Shown here: positions 21,151-32,900 of the stretch, piece by piece
How the letters are laid out: every line of letters begins with the position of its first letter
How positions within the stretch are numbered: position 1 is the first letter of the stretch
Assembly (NCBI GenBank): GCA_015179045.1
Contig: WHUZ01000112.1
Span: 101,728 to 165,727, forward strand
Source of the DNA: Kalaharituber pfeilii
Lineage: Eukaryota; Ascomycota; Pezizomycetes; Pezizales; Pezizaceae
Length of the DNA: 64,000 nt
Direction of reading: 5' to 3'
Made by a program: the position numbers and the translations under genes
Notes under the pieces: generated by a model
The model's database searches: none
Told to the model about the DNA's origin: nothing
Seen by the model: the letters and a program-made list of their open reading frames with translations, nothing else

Positions 21151-22819
21151 GGGGTATTCAGACTAGAAATATCCGATCGGATACGTATTCACCCATATGC
21201 GGACATGACTTTCCCCTAGTCTGAATGCCCGGTAAAAATTAACGTACGAGAAATCAGCAGTTTTACCCCGGATATGGGGTCCTCTCTACATGCAAAATTT
21301 TGGCGTCATATCCGACAGTTTTTGGGACATATCTGGTGCTTGGCGTCATAAACGTGACGATTATGATTTTGCACGTGAGGAACTAAGCGGCATTTCTTGG
21401 CTTCTGAGCCTCATCATCTTGGCTTGCCGGTTTGTGTGATGCAACTGGCAACAAACTCAACCCTCCCCCACCAAGTGTTCCCACGCTTCAAGGATTCGAA
21501 GTTTACGCTTAAGTTTGGAGATTGCAACTAGTACCATTTCGATGAAAGGTAAGCAGATCGTCTAAACTGGGAGTTATGGTCTAGAGTGAGTTCACTAATG
21601 AGGTTGTGGTGTTTCGGGGGGGGTTGTAGGATGGGGAGGCGGGGTGCAAAGCCAAAGGAAGCGACTCCACCAGCATCTCAACAAGAGAAGAGGAATCCAA
21701 TTCAATGGTCAGGGAACTTGGATGTTGCCCTAGCTCATATAATGAAGGAGAATTGGGCTAGTTATCAGGGTTCGAAGAATAAGATGGAGGTGTGCCGTAA
21801 ATGGGCAGCTATTTTACACATCTCCCAACAGGATACAGGTGGGGAAAAGACCAAAGCTCACATAAGTCATCTGGTATCAAGTTATACGAAGGCTCGAGAA
21901 TTGTTACAGATGACCGGAAGTGGGTCTAAAGTCAAGGAGGTGAAGGTTAATGGTAAAAAAATGAAAGTCACCGTAAGCGTGGAAGATCAAGTTCGGCAAA
22001 TTTGCCCTGTTTACGAAATCCTGGATACCTTTTTGGGAACTCGTGCAACTGTAGTAATGAGTTCAACAATTGGGTTAGGCACAAATGGGTTAATGGGGAC
22101 GTTGACTTTGGGCGGGAAGAAGGATGAGGCTGGAGGGGATATAAGCAGTGCTAGTGAGGATTCTACAAACCTACCGAAGAGTACCAACAGTCAGAGTGGT
22201 GAATTTACTCAAACCTTGCTTGGAAATTTAACTAGTACTCAGGCGGCGGAGTTTGGATATAAGAGCCCTAATATTCCAATTGATCCACGTCTGTTGACCG
22301 AGGATGGAGAGGGTGTGGGGAAGGATGGGAAGGGTTACCTTTCCAATAACCATTTATCAATTTGCGCTTGTCGCTCACCCGTGGCATATTGCGTGGCTTT
22401 TTGCGTAGGACTTAGGCTCGTGGAACTTCGTGGCTGATGTTATTTGGAAACTGGCTCACGCACTTGTGGACTTGTGGACTTAGGAATTTCTAAGTTCAGA
22501 CGGAGGTAGACTAAAGGGTCATGCAACCAGCCTACTGCAAGCCAAGGCCACTCCCTTCATCTGCACGTGGTGCCTACATGTGACTTCATGAGCATATCTA
22601 CCAGATATGATTTCCCATATTCAATCGGATATGACAGTCCAATATCCGGACATGAGGACCCCATATCCGCCCGTATCCGACCGTATAAGTACGCTTCAAG
22701 TAGTCTCCGGACCGGATATGAAAATTCATCGTAGGGCACCGAACACGATTTTCCTATCCGGATTTTTGGGATTTTCATATCTACCATATCCGATCGGATA
22801 TTTCTAGTCTGAATACCCC
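21151..22819. mobile_element. TIR transposon carrying a Myb/SANT-like gene
   Basis: The ends form a perfect 33-bp inverted repeat beginning GGGGTATTCAGACTAGAAAT and continuing ATCCGATCGGATA. TAGTA is duplicated at 21146-21150 and 22820-22824. Both subterminal zones carry many copies of CATATCCG/CGGATATG (for example around 21.27-21.35 and 22.60-22.80 kb), as expected for transposase-binding sites. GGG termini plus a Myb-like protein suggest PIF/Harbinger, but the apparent 5-bp duplication does not fit its usual 3 bp. No DDE transposase is present, so it is non-autonomous or an unusual type. Confidence 0.9.
21631..22437 (+). CDS. Myb/SANT-like (trihelix-like) DNA-binding protein of a transposon
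   Basis: From ATG 21631 the protein starts MGRRGAKPKEATPP. A helix-rich domain follows (residues about 25-95) with the Trp/hydrophobic spacing of Myb/SANT-like modules: IQWSGNLDVALAHIMKENW, CRKWAAILHI and KAHISHLVSSYTKARELL. A Thr/Ser/Gly-rich linker leads to a short FGYKSPNIPIDPRLL motif. The C-terminal 30 residues look like read-through of subterminal DNA. It lies entirely between the TIRs at 21151 and 22819, so it probably binds the element's own subterminal repeats. An upstream exon is possible, since GTTGTAG precedes the ATG. Length is 268 aa if unspliced. Confidence 0.6.
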   Translation: MGRRGAKPKEATPPASQQEKRNPIQWSGNLDVALAHIMKENWASYQGSKNKMEVCRKWAAILHISQQDTGGEKTKAHISHLVSSYTKARELLQMTGSGSKVKEVKVNGKKMKVTVSVEDQVRQICPVYEILDTFLGTRATVVMSSTIGLGTNGLMGTLTLGGKKDEAGGDISSASEDSTNLPKSTNSQSGEFTQTLLGNLTSTQAAEFGYKSPNIPIDPRLLTEDGEGVGKDGKGYLSNNHLSICACRSPVAYCVAFCVGLRLVELRG

Positions 22820-22824
22820 TAGTA

Positions 22825-23649
22825 TGAAGAGTCGCCAGAAGCTCTGACTTATATACATGAATAATGATAGCCAATAAGTGGCAAAAAATATAGAATAAAG
22901 CTAACAATAGTGAAAGAATGACATAGTGTATATTCGTCTTCGAGCCACAATATTTACGTCAAGATATGAGCAGTAATGAAATCAATAGGAATCGTAGAAA
23001 TGATACAATAGGCTTTTTCGTACCTAGCGCTTCGCCACTCAGTGGCGGATAGCACCTCGGGTGTACGCATAATTTCAACATATGCTGATAAGCCTGGATA
23101 CGGGGGTATATAACCCAGCCACCCTCGAAAAAAAAAAAAGAAAAAGGTTGGAGGCAAGGAGCTTTGTACAGGATGATCTTGCTCTCACTTCTTCTCCGAA
23201 ACCTAAATGTTGGTCTTGGAGCAGGGTGTTGTGCATCAGCAACTGCTAGCGCAACGCATGCCATGCACTCAATTACCAAGATGCAATATAAAGGATTATT
23301 CCTATTTGCATTCTTTTCCGGTCTTTCCTTAGGCCATTGTAGTGTTGAGGGTAATTTCATACAATCTTTACGGTCAAGGTGAACATGTTCCGACTAGGGG
23401 TATTTTATGCCCCGTTACAATCATATAAAGTCAAATATTAATGTATGATATTTTATTCTTCAGAAAGTCAGCCTTGCTGGACTATGAAGCTATCTATAAG
23501 TGTAAATGAACTAGCAATTCCGAACCTCCCTGTATTCTATGCATGAACATCTCCAGAGCATCAAAGATCAACTTTCTCGTTATGGTCCTGCTTGTCATCC
23601 TCTTCCTCGTCGTGCCCTTACCAATCATAGTCATCGTTTTGTTCCTCGT
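22825..23649. other. Spacer, no gene recognised
   Basis: Contains an A run at about 23129-23146 preceded by TATATAACCCAGCCACCCTCG, which could be the end of another retroposed fragment, but no target-site duplication was found. No gene is supported. It forms the 3' side of the LPMO gene. Confidence 0.45.
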
Positions 23650-24606
23650 TCAAGTCCACTTCCTGGACTCATCATCCTCGAATTCGTCTCCGCGTTTAAG
23701 ACTACGTCCAATATCATAGTCGTCTTGTGCAAGACCATGTATATCAGAAGCCTCCTCATGCGAATCCACATCTTCAAGGAGTGAACGAGCGATCCGCAAG
23801 GCTCTCTTCATCTTCCGGTTCTTCCTCTCCCTTGTGGCCTTGGATACGCAGTCTCTGCCAACTGGAGCTGAGTTTCCATTGCCACGCTTGTCGGAACCTG
23901 GTTGTGGGAACTTCAGATTGCCTCCTTCGGTCGTACTGCACTGGTTTTCGCTCCTGATGTTGGCGACGAACATGTCTGGCAATCTGTCAAATGCGCCTCT
24001 GTTCCTTGTGTTGGAGTTGATGGAAACGGATTGGCAGCGCATGTACATTTCACGCTGTCCTCTGCGGTTGAACCAGGTCCTATGGGCACCGGTGTTGGGT
24101 CAGTTCTAGCCCAAGCTTGGAGATTAGTGTTTCAATGTTAGGTATGCTTACCAGGCAATTGTGGCTTGTCCTCCAGGCAGCCCGCTCGGGACGGTATACC
24201 TCAACTCTGGCAGCTTGTTGTTGAGACCTAACGCTGGATTCAGATTTCCATCGGTATCCATTGGGCAGCCACCCTCGAAACTCTTCATAACCTTCCAAAC
24301 CGAATTCTTTTTTGGTGGACTATCATAAGTGATGCTGACTTGACAGCTTCCTCCCCCATGGACTGCTGTGCCGAAGAGCTGAATCACCCCCTGGTTGTTC
24401 TGGCCGGGTGTCAGTGTTGGCCCATTGCCTTGCTTGCTATCAAAGTTTCTGACGCCGCAGGGGAAGTCAGCCCCATTGGCATTAAGCGGCGGCAGCTCGT
24501 CCACGTTGTTGCGGTAAACTCCGGGCATGTTCATATAGAGATGGGCGGAGGTGAGAAGTGGGAGCGCGGAAGTAGCGATGAGAACGTAGGAGACGGAGAT
24601 CTGCAT
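23650..24606 (-). CDS. Secreted lytic polysaccharide monooxygenase (AA11-like)
   Basis: Two exons, 24606-24152 and 24079-23650, with a 72-nt intron (GTAAGC...ATAG), give 294 aa in a continuous frame. Residues 1-21 (MQISVSYVLIATSALPLLTSA) are a signal peptide; cleavage leaves His as the mature N-terminus (HLYMNMPG), the first copper ligand of an LPMO histidine brace. AVHGGGSCQVSITYD supplies the second His, and WTWFNRRGQREMYMRC, assembled across the intron, the conserved Tyr region. DFPCG, GGCP and MRC give the family's cysteines. Such enzymes oxidatively cleave chitin or related polysaccharides. The last ~65 residues are a Lys/Arg- then Asp/Glu-rich tail rather than a carbohydrate-binding module. 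TATATAAG on this strand at 24873-24866 may be the promoter. Confidence 0.85.
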
Positions 24607-25387
24607 GGTGGAAAGAATGTGTGTTGCTGAACTGGTGTTTTTTTGCAGCCGAATCAAGAAAAGTTGGACAGACGTAAAATGTCGGAGAAGCGAATAAAAA
24701 AGTATGAAACGAAGGTGGCAAAGAAAAAAAATTTAAATGTATACTTGAGGGAAAGGGGTGCAGACTTTACCAGAAAGCCTTCAGTGAATGGAAGGAAAGA
24801 GTATGATGTGAGGGAGTGGATGAAGCTTGGTCTGAAATAATTGTCCTGGCCGCAGATGGGCTCATCTTATATAGCATTGCTGGTAGTGGCCTCAAGCCAT
24901 CAAGGTGAACGCTATCACTGTTCCAAGTAAGTAAGCGTTTAGAGCGCTTGACATCTTCATCAGCTATATTGCTGCTGACCGGCTGGCCTGTCTCTCTAAA
25001 AATACCGGTCAGTGATACATGTAAATGATATCTTTCTCCACGTCGACATACTGCGGCGTAGCAAAAAAATTCCCTTCGCACCACGTGGAGCAATTCATAT
25101 TAATGAAGACAAATTTCCAAAGAAACAAATAAAACAATAACAACAACAGCAAAAAAAAAACAAAAGCTCAAATGGACGCTCTATTCTGCGACTCCAAAAT
25201 CGTCGACACATTATTCTGCTACTGGTTACAGACAAGTTCTGCATGTGCGGTGACCGCCTGCTGCATGGAGATATGTTAATAGGCTAAAAAAAAAATAAAC
25301 TTATCGCTAGCGACGCGTGAGTGTCATGCAGTAATCACGTTTTAATTTTGGGGATGACAGTCAGCATCTAGGCGTTCCTTCCAGTTA
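24607..25387. other. LPMO upstream region, no further gene
   Basis: Contains a TATATAAG on the minus strand at 24873-24866 and A-rich runs (25112-25160, 25284-25300). No coding sequence is supported. Confidence 0.5.
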
Positions 25388-25787
25388 CAGTTACACCTTG
25401 CTATACCAGACGACCAAAACCCAACACTTTCTGTCCGGATAAACCTAGCTTCCGGTATCATAAATTTTGCAGGGATGCCTGCCAAGGGGGTACTGGTAAA
25501 GACCTTAGTAAGCCAATTGAGAGATACAATATTCCTGGAGACTGGTATTCCAGCGGAGTATTCTCTTCTCAATCTCTCAAGATATTACAGAACTTTGAAC
25601 GTTGAATTCGAGATATTGAGAATTCTTCAATAATACCACTATAACGCACAGAAGGTACAAAAGAAGTTTCATGGTTGAGGCTTTCATCTGGTTTAGCTAG
25701 TTAGTTTGTATGTAATTTGAATTAAAGTCTATGCTTTTGTTGTCCGGTCCGGATTAACTGGGTGTCCGGTATAGCTAATTTTTCTGA

Positions 25788-27257
25788 CAGTCAGACCTTG
25801 CTATAATGAACCCCGCTATAGTGACTATTATGAATACACCGTGCTCTTGGATTTTCCATTCCCATGCAACTTGACCTACTGTAATGAAATCGCACCAAAT
25901 AGTGTAATGAAAAAAATACTCTAGGAAGTTATTTTTATCTACATACAAATTGTTCTTGCTATAATGAAAAGTAGCTGATGATATCCATTGAAACCCCCCT
26001 GCCACTGTCTTGCCTCCTGCGCACCAGTAATTCCCGAGCAGCCCAGCAAACAGCAACTATGTCACTAAGTGCTAGAGTTGGTTTAAACCAAGTTGTGAGT
26101 GTCTGTTCCTTCCGGGTATGTTGTTGGTATGAATGCTCACCGTTTGCTAGTAGACATCTTCACTGTTGGCGTCCTATGAATCTCAATCGACTCCTAACTT
26201 ACTTCTAATTTATATTCTTCTCCCACTACCACTGCTCCTTACATTTCTATTTCCATTCCTATTCATCACTACCACCGCTGTCCCATTCAAATTGATTTCT
26301 TCATGTAGCTATTTCCATTACTAGTAAGTCAATACAGGTTAATTGGTATCGAAGACTCCGAACTCAGCTATAATTTGCCACAGTTTTCTATACTGAAAAC
26401 CTTGCTATAGTGAAAACAAAATGCCAAATTTTGCGTACAGTGTAACCTTGCTATACCGGATCGCTAAAATTTGGCACTTTCGTCCGGTATAGCAAGGTTC
26501 CGGTATAGAATAAAATGCTTGGGGTGATAAAATTTTGTAAATTCAAATTCATTACTGAAATAGGAGATGAACGAAGTAAAAATCAACTTGTTCACACTCA
26601 GCCAAAGACATCGCTTACAAAATCTAGAAAAACACCGGGTCTTAAGTGTGCTTGAGAAGCATCGAATATGTAAACATTGACTAGAACCAAAATATGCTAA
26701 ACAAAAGTTAAGTGAATTTGTTAAACATTTTTGAGATGAATTGGTAAGATTACTGTACTTTAACTTAACTTTGATATCCTAGGTATCTAATTTATTATTT
26801 TAAGCTGACCAGTAGCTGTATCTACTTAGTCAGTTATTTTTGAAATAAAGTGGTAAGTGGTTAGCAATTGATCTCGGAACATGGAACAAGAAGCAACGAA
26901 GTGCCCAGTTTCCATTACTCGAACAACATTGTAGCAAGTGATGATGCAGTAGTAGCAACGGCATTAGCAGAAGCAGTGACAGCAGTGGTGGCAGCAGTGA
27001 TGGCAGCCAAGTGTAGTCTAAGATGTATTAGTATTAGTGTTTCCGGTATAGCAAATATTATTTGTATGGAGGCAGGGGAGTACTTGTCTGGAGGTTTGTA
27101 TCCGGTCCGGAATTTTTAGGGCGTCCGGTATAGCAAGGGCGATTTGTATGGGGAACGGATGTCGCAGACAGAGGCCATCCGGTATAGCAAGGTTTCCGGT
27201 ATAGTGAGGTCCGGTATAACAAGGGTAGTCTGTATTCATTATAGCAAGGTCGGACTG
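25788..27257. mobile_element. Second nested pogo-like element
   Basis: Ends CAGTCAGACCTTGCTATAAT (25788) and ...TTATAGCAAGGTCGGACTG (27257) are inverted copies with one mismatch in about 24. The right flank is TA (27258-27259), the left flank GA. It lies inside the 25388-27309 element and itself contains the 26438-27232 element. Confidence 0.75.
26438..27232. mobile_element. Innermost pogo-like element (795 bp)
   Basis: CAGTGTAACCTTGCTATACC starts at 26438 after TA (26436-26437). GGTATAACAAGGGTAGTCTG ends at 27232 followed by TA (27233-27234). Further copies of GTCCGGTATAGCAAGG occur just inside both ends as subterminal repeats. No coding capacity was recognised; the GCA-rich frame at 26.9-27.0 kb is simple-sequence. 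Confidence 0.85.
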
Positions 27258-27345
27258 TATGTAAATTGCAAAAACGTCAAGGGTAGTCCGGTATAGCTAG
27301 GTAAAACTGCACTTGAGGATAGTATAACCATAAACGCAGAAGGTA

Positions 27346-28010
27346 CAGTCTACCCTTGCTATAACGAAACTCGCTATAGTGAAAACCTTACTATACCGAA
27401 AATTGAACGGAGCCATTATTCCGTTCGCACTCAAACTCCTCTTGCTATAACGAAAATCCCGAAACGAAAGTTAGATTGAGTGAAAGTTATTTCTGTCTAC
27501 ATATAAATAATTTTTGCTGTTACGAAAAATGGCTAGTGGAATGCATGACTAATCAAGAACTACCGAATTGCACAACTAGAAACTCTCTAGTTAGTTTTGG
27601 CCAAAAAAGGGATTGTACCAGATTCATTGTGAAATGCTTTCGAACTGCGTCTAGGGTTTTTACAGCTCCAGTCTTCTTTTTGCATAGTTGCTGCTTTTCT
27701 AACCTGAGGTTCGGCTTTGTAGGTAATTTTGCTTCAACAACATGATTGATTTTTGCATCTGCATAGTACCTGATCAATACTTCTGTACTCTCAATTTTGT
27801 ACTCTCATTTTTTCCTACTCCGGTTATTTTCCATAAGGAGGAAAATCACAGAGTTAAAATCTGTTGCCATATATTCCTTAGGTACTCGGACTTCTAAATT
27901 CAGCTGCCAAGGACATGACTAATCTTGCCACAATATTCTATAACGAAACCTTGCTATAACGAAAAAAAAAGTGCCAGATTTTTGGTTTTCGTTATAGCAA
28001 GGGTAGCCTG
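27346..28010. mobile_element. Neighbouring pogo-like MITE (665 bp)
   Basis: CAGTCTACCCTTGCTATAAC starts at 27346 after TA. GTTATAGCAAGGGTAGCCTG ends at 28010 followed by TA. The TIRs differ at one position in about 24. Internal CTTGCTATAACGAAA motifs lie near both ends. It is non-coding. Confidence 0.9.
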
Positions 28011-28227
28011 TAAGCATCTAAAAATCAAGTTAAGATGTTACAACTAATTCGAATAGTCGGGTAATCCTTGCATGTTACCCATAAGCCCTACAAATTGGTG
28101 ACCCCTACGCTGCAGCTTATGTTGCGAGGCTCTTCTAGAATTACATCGGCATCACTGCACTGCCATAGCGAATAGCGGTAAGAGTCTTACTCACCTGCTA
28201 CAAGTACCGAAGAGGATAACGGCCTGT

Positions 28228-28608
28228 GTACTTGTGTACAACGGAAAGTTTGGAAAAACAGGGGATCCTTGACGGTTGCATAGACAGGGTACAAAGGAGG
28301 AATAGTACAACAAAATCAGCGAAAAGTCAGAAAGAGCTATGTACTGTACTTGAAAAAATCAGGATCCTTCAATACTGAGTATGGCCTCCATAAGCAGCAA
28401 TTACAGCAGCTATCCTATCTGGCATGCTTTCCACATAGTGATTCAAAGTCTCTGCTCCCAACCTATTCCACTCCTCTATTACTGCATCCCGTACCTCTGC
28501 TAAATTGTCGAGACTCTTTACTGTCACCATTGTGAGTACAGACTGCTCGCAACCCTTGTCTATGCAACCGTCAAGGATCCTTCCAAACTTTCCGCTGTGC
28601 CCAAGTAC
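28228..28608 (-). mobile_element. Tc1-type deletion derivative with long inverted ends
   Basis: Roughly 60-bp inverted ends share CGGAAAGTTTGGAA and GGATCCTTGACGGTTGCATA (28241-28285 on the plus strand, 28554-28598 reversed), each bordered by a GTACTTG motif. Between them only the last part of a Tc1 transposase gene remains. An extra copy of a GGATCC-containing end (CTTGAAAAAATCAGGATCCT, about 28346-28370) lies just beyond the transposase stop. Confidence 0.7.
28369..28545 (-). pseudogene. C-terminal fragment of a Tc1 transposase
   Basis: The minus-strand frame ends ...DNLAEVRDAVIEEWNRLGAE, then TLNHYVESMPDRIAAVIAAY and GGHTQY, the signature end of Tc1-family DDE transposases (EEWNxIxxETxxxLVxSMPxRxxAVIxxxGGxTxY). 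The third catalytic acidic residue, normally about 60 residues upstream, and everything before it are deleted; translation further upstream runs through the inverted end. Confidence 0.8.
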
Positions 28609-28917
28609 TAAAAGTGACCGGGATATTTCGTACCTTACCTGGTAACTATGCTCCAAATGCAGTCAATACTTCAATAATAATTACATATAAGCGATGCATG
28701 GAGTATGGGCTAAATTGAGTGCACTGATTCTAAATCGGCAGTCAAAAGAGATGAAAAAGCTACGTCCACAGCACTGACAATTTTTTATGCACCTCAATAC
28801 TTGGCAGAATAACTCCCTCCGACACTTGGCGAATTCCTGGTAATGGGCCATCACCGCTACAGTGTGATATGAGATTAGCAGAAGCTCAAGATTTGCACTA
28901 TAGCACTGTACATACCT

Positions 28918-29400
28918 TCATATATACAGCCTGAATTCTAATTTTCCATTCCAAATTTGTTGCTTCAATTGCTTCAACCTTGCCAACTCTGGACTGCAAC
29001 TTCGGCAATTCCACACCATATGTGTCCAGCTTGATTTTAAACCAGCATGCTAAGTAAGATTGAGATTCACCAGATTGAAAAATATGTATTCTCGGACATA
29101 TGTATGACAGTTCTTACAATGTCAAAATACAGATCTTGAGCTTCTATTAACCTCATATCATAATTTAGAGCCCACCGCACTATTGGCATCAGTAGGTAGG
29201 CAGGTAGTTCGTTTTGGAATGGGTATAAGCTTGTGAGAGCCAGAGGGAGTTATGCTGCAACGTAGTGAGGTGCATAAAATTTTAGCTGCTGCAGATGTGG
29301 CCTTTTCGTCTTTTTGACTGCAGATTAGAATTAGCCTACGTGATTTAGCTATACTTAATGCATTGTTATATGTAACTACTTGAAGGGTACTCAATATTCC
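28918..29400 (-). pseudogene. Possible two-exon coding relic, unknown family
   Basis: On the minus strand the segment LLMPIVRWALNYDMRLIEAQ then DLYFDI is followed by GTAAGA (from 29117), and 68 nt later by TTAG, after which the frame reads HAGLKSSWTHMVWNCRSCSP and ELARLKQLKQQIWNGKLEFR before stopping at 28918. Codon pattern and splice signals look gene-like. Upstream of about 29250 the frame hits a stop, so the N-terminus is missing or in another exon. No family is recognised; a transposon-encoded protein is likely. Confidence 0.3.
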
Positions 29401-29939
29401 GATCGCTTCTAGTACCCAGATTGTACCCTATCCGGTACTGGTATCAACGTTAAAGGCTCCGTTGACGTGGAAAGGCGCGCGTTTAGTAAGATGTAATTCG
29501 CAGTGGAGATAGAATGCGACGTTGCTAGAATATGATAGGCTGTTGATGGGGAAATCGTTGATGTTCATGAGATGACAGGACGCTGAAGTAAGGTTACAAA
29601 ATAATGTCCCTGCGTTACAAATTCTACTGTCGGCTTATCTCTTGGGCGAGTGAGACACGCAGGTTGCCTATTTCGGGAAGCCAAACAAATGCTTTCTTGA
29701 TTCGTTTCCACGTTTTCGTTTAAATCCTACTGACAATGCAGTACGGCCGTCTAAGTGTAAGAAGTGTAGGAAAGTCACACTAATCCGAGTCTAGCTACGC
29801 AGATACTGCTCACCAACGTTATCAATCTCGCTTTCCAGCATCGCGCTTTTAACGATATATCAATAATTGATCAATGAATCTCCCCGAGAGTCAATTCCAT
29901 CTGCATCTCATGCCTGACTTCTCCCTTCAGAATCAATAA

Positions 29940-32900
29940 ATGATTGGTAAAATAGAATCTTGAAATTTTGCCTTTATATTAGGTACAAGTCTCATTGACT
30001 TAATATCTATAACACCCCAATGCTTCATTCTCACTTTGCTTTCCGCTCTCGCTTCACTAACCTTCCTGTCAGTCCCATATCTCAACCTAAGTCTTGCATT
30101 CTTCACCTTTCGCGTTGAAATAAACTTGTCATCCTTGTTACCCCCCTGATCGTCTGATAAAATCTCATAATTCTACGCACTTGAATAAATCTCTATTCCT
30201 CTACTTTTTAACTAACCCCTCCTGTCCCTTGACATATACCTCAATAATCTTCAACCCCGATACATATACAGTACTAGCCGGAATTTTAAATCGAGAAGTG
30301 CCAGTTTGTCTGAGGACTTAAAAATTCAGTTAGTATGCATCCTCTATACAATACATTTAATTCCCAATCCAGGCGGGATTAAACGTAGCAATACTTTATA
30401 TCAAACCTTCTCTACTCGTAAAAACATCATTGACTCATCAATTCCTGCATGATAAGTAAATTCAAATAATCTATTCAAACACGCCGGTAGACTCCCTAGA
30501 AAATTTATATTTCTGCTCTATGTATGTCAAGACGCATCCTGCTGGGTGCCGATCAAATTCGGAGGTCCATTTATTTCTACAAATATTGAGGGCGCTCCGT
30601 TGCCTAACCATAATTACCATAATCCCCCCTACATAACCCAAATTCCGTCGCTTTGGGTCTCTGCTTTCCAAATGCAAATGAGGCCTTGCAATCTGCTTTA
30701 TTACCAGTGTTCTTGTTTATTCTACCTTTTTCTTTAACTCCCTGCTTTCGTCCAGTACCTTTGGCGTGTTTCTGTTTCTCAGTCCAGTACCTGCGTTGCT
30801 CTTTCAGGATAACAGCCTTCTCCGTTTAAACCGTTTCAATACTTTCCGTCTCTCTTGCCATTGACAGCAGCCGTTTCCTACCAGCAATAATCTAAATGTC
30901 TTTCATTTTCATAGTTAGTTCTGTGTTCTGCCGTGATTAAATTATTTCCATCAGCACCGTCGAGGAAGCAAGCTCTTGGCTATCGACTGTGCGAGTTTGT
31001 CCGTTTTGGACGGAATACATGGGCGTCAAATCTTTAGGTACTGTAGAAGCAAAAATCTGTCACATGGTCCGGAGGCACAGAGTCACTTGGGAGAAGGGAA
31101 GGCCAATAGTAGCAAGATCCATTGGAGGGGGCACATTCAGAATCTCCTTAGTTTTGCCATATTGTCCTGGGAAGACTGCGGGAGAATATGTCGTGTATTT
31201 GTTCAGCGGCCGTGTAAAAGGCAATGTAATAGGCCGCCTTGTATATAAACATGATGCAGAACAGAGTTTAAGATCTATGGAGGTGGTGTCAAGGTTCACT
31301 GCAGCATGTCAATGAGTAACGTGAAGTATCGCAAAGAAAACAGCAAACAGGAACGAACTTAAGAACTGCAGGAGCCGAGGAGGGCTAATGAGGAGAGCTG
31401 AGGTGGAGAGGGAAGGATCCCGTCCCACTCCGCAATCTGCTTCTTGGCAATGTATAACAATTCCCCATAATAAAGCGGGAACACTGTACAGGGTTCAATT
31501 TCCGTTCCATAAGGCGGGGGAAGGGTGGTATGTCACAGAGGGGGAGGAAAGTATGATCTAACAAGTGAGCGAAGTATAAAAAAGCTGCAAATCCTCTGAC
31601 AAGGACAGGGGTGAGAGTGACAAGAGTACTGTAAGAAGCCGTGTTCTATTGGTAATGCCTAAATGTAACAGTGGAAGTTTAAGTCTCGAGATAACCTGAC
31701 ATAAATGAATATCTCAGCAACATCTGTCCGCCTTTGAGCTTTCTTTTATTTTCTGTTATTTTTTTCTTCCTCCTTATCCTCTTTGCATGGTAGCTACTCA
31801 CCTTTCACACTTCCCACCGCATGTTCTGTTTTCCTTCTTCTTACCCCCATCTGTTCTTGCATAGTATAGGGTGGGGGTGGGCGTGGGACAGCTAAATGTG
31901 CGGTGAACGACCAGTGGCTTAGCCTTAGCTATCTTTAGATTTCGCATGGCTGAGTTCTGAAATCATACGCAAACACGTCAGTCATCGTTAAAGGGCAGAA
32001 GTAAAGCACATAATTGAAAAACAAAAACAGTAATAAAGCTCTAGCATTTATTTTTTGCATTGAGCCCCATAAGCCGGGTCTACTCACCAATTGCTTGTTC
32101 TCCTAGAAGTACGCCGCCTCGTTGTGGGATTCATTCCCAACGGAGCCAGGCTTTTCCTCCGCCGACAATGTTATGGGCCTGGTTCGTCTCCCGTGATACC
32201 CACTAGTTGCTTGAATTTCAAGGGGAAGTGCACCTCTCGCTTTGGAACTCACGCACTTCCTCTGGTGACCATATTATAGCCTTTGACGTCCAAAGCCCCC
32301 ATGTACCCAGATGCCATTGGTATAACAAATAGGAATAAGGGAATTCCAAAACAATAAATCATCCGACAAATCAAGAACAATACAGAAACGGGAAAAAAGA
32401 CAACGGATTGAAGTAGTCAGATTACTAAGGAATAATTTGGGTTAAAGGCGGAGGTGGTATAGACGGAGGTGCTATAGCGGATGAAGGTGTGATAGGACAG
32501 GTTGCAGGAGCAGCGACTGGAGAGACGGCAGGGGAGGCAGAGGTGAGAAGTGGTGGGAATGGCGGGCCTGTCCGTCCCGTAAGTTGCTGTCGCAGTCGCA
32601 ATAGTCCTCTCATTCAGCTATATGTCCTGGTTGCGTGGCAGGAGAGGGAGTAGGAGAGGTGACAGGAGAGGTGGTAGGAGAGGGGGAGGTTGTAGGGCAG
32701 AAGGGCTGTCGGAAGGGTTATTGGAGAAGCTGTTGAGGAACGGAGGTGCGAAAGACGACGAGAGAGGCGGCAGCTGGGGAGAGACCGTCGAAGAGGTTGT
32801 TGGAGGCGGTGTTGGAGAAGCTGTTGGAGGTGGGAGAGGCGAAAGGGGAGGCGGAGGCCTATCGGAGGGCTGTCCGAAGGTAGTTGGAAGGGCTGTCGGA

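Larger units (their letters stand above)
25388..27309. mobile_element. Outermost pogo-like element of a nested set
   Basis: The left end CAGTTACACCTTGCTATACC follows TA (25386-25387). The right end ...GGTATAGCTAGGTAAAACTG finishes at 27309 and is its inverted match with several mismatches. The right flank is CA instead of TA. It contains two further complete elements, so its own sequence is only the outer shells. No transposase was recognised. Confidence 0.7.
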
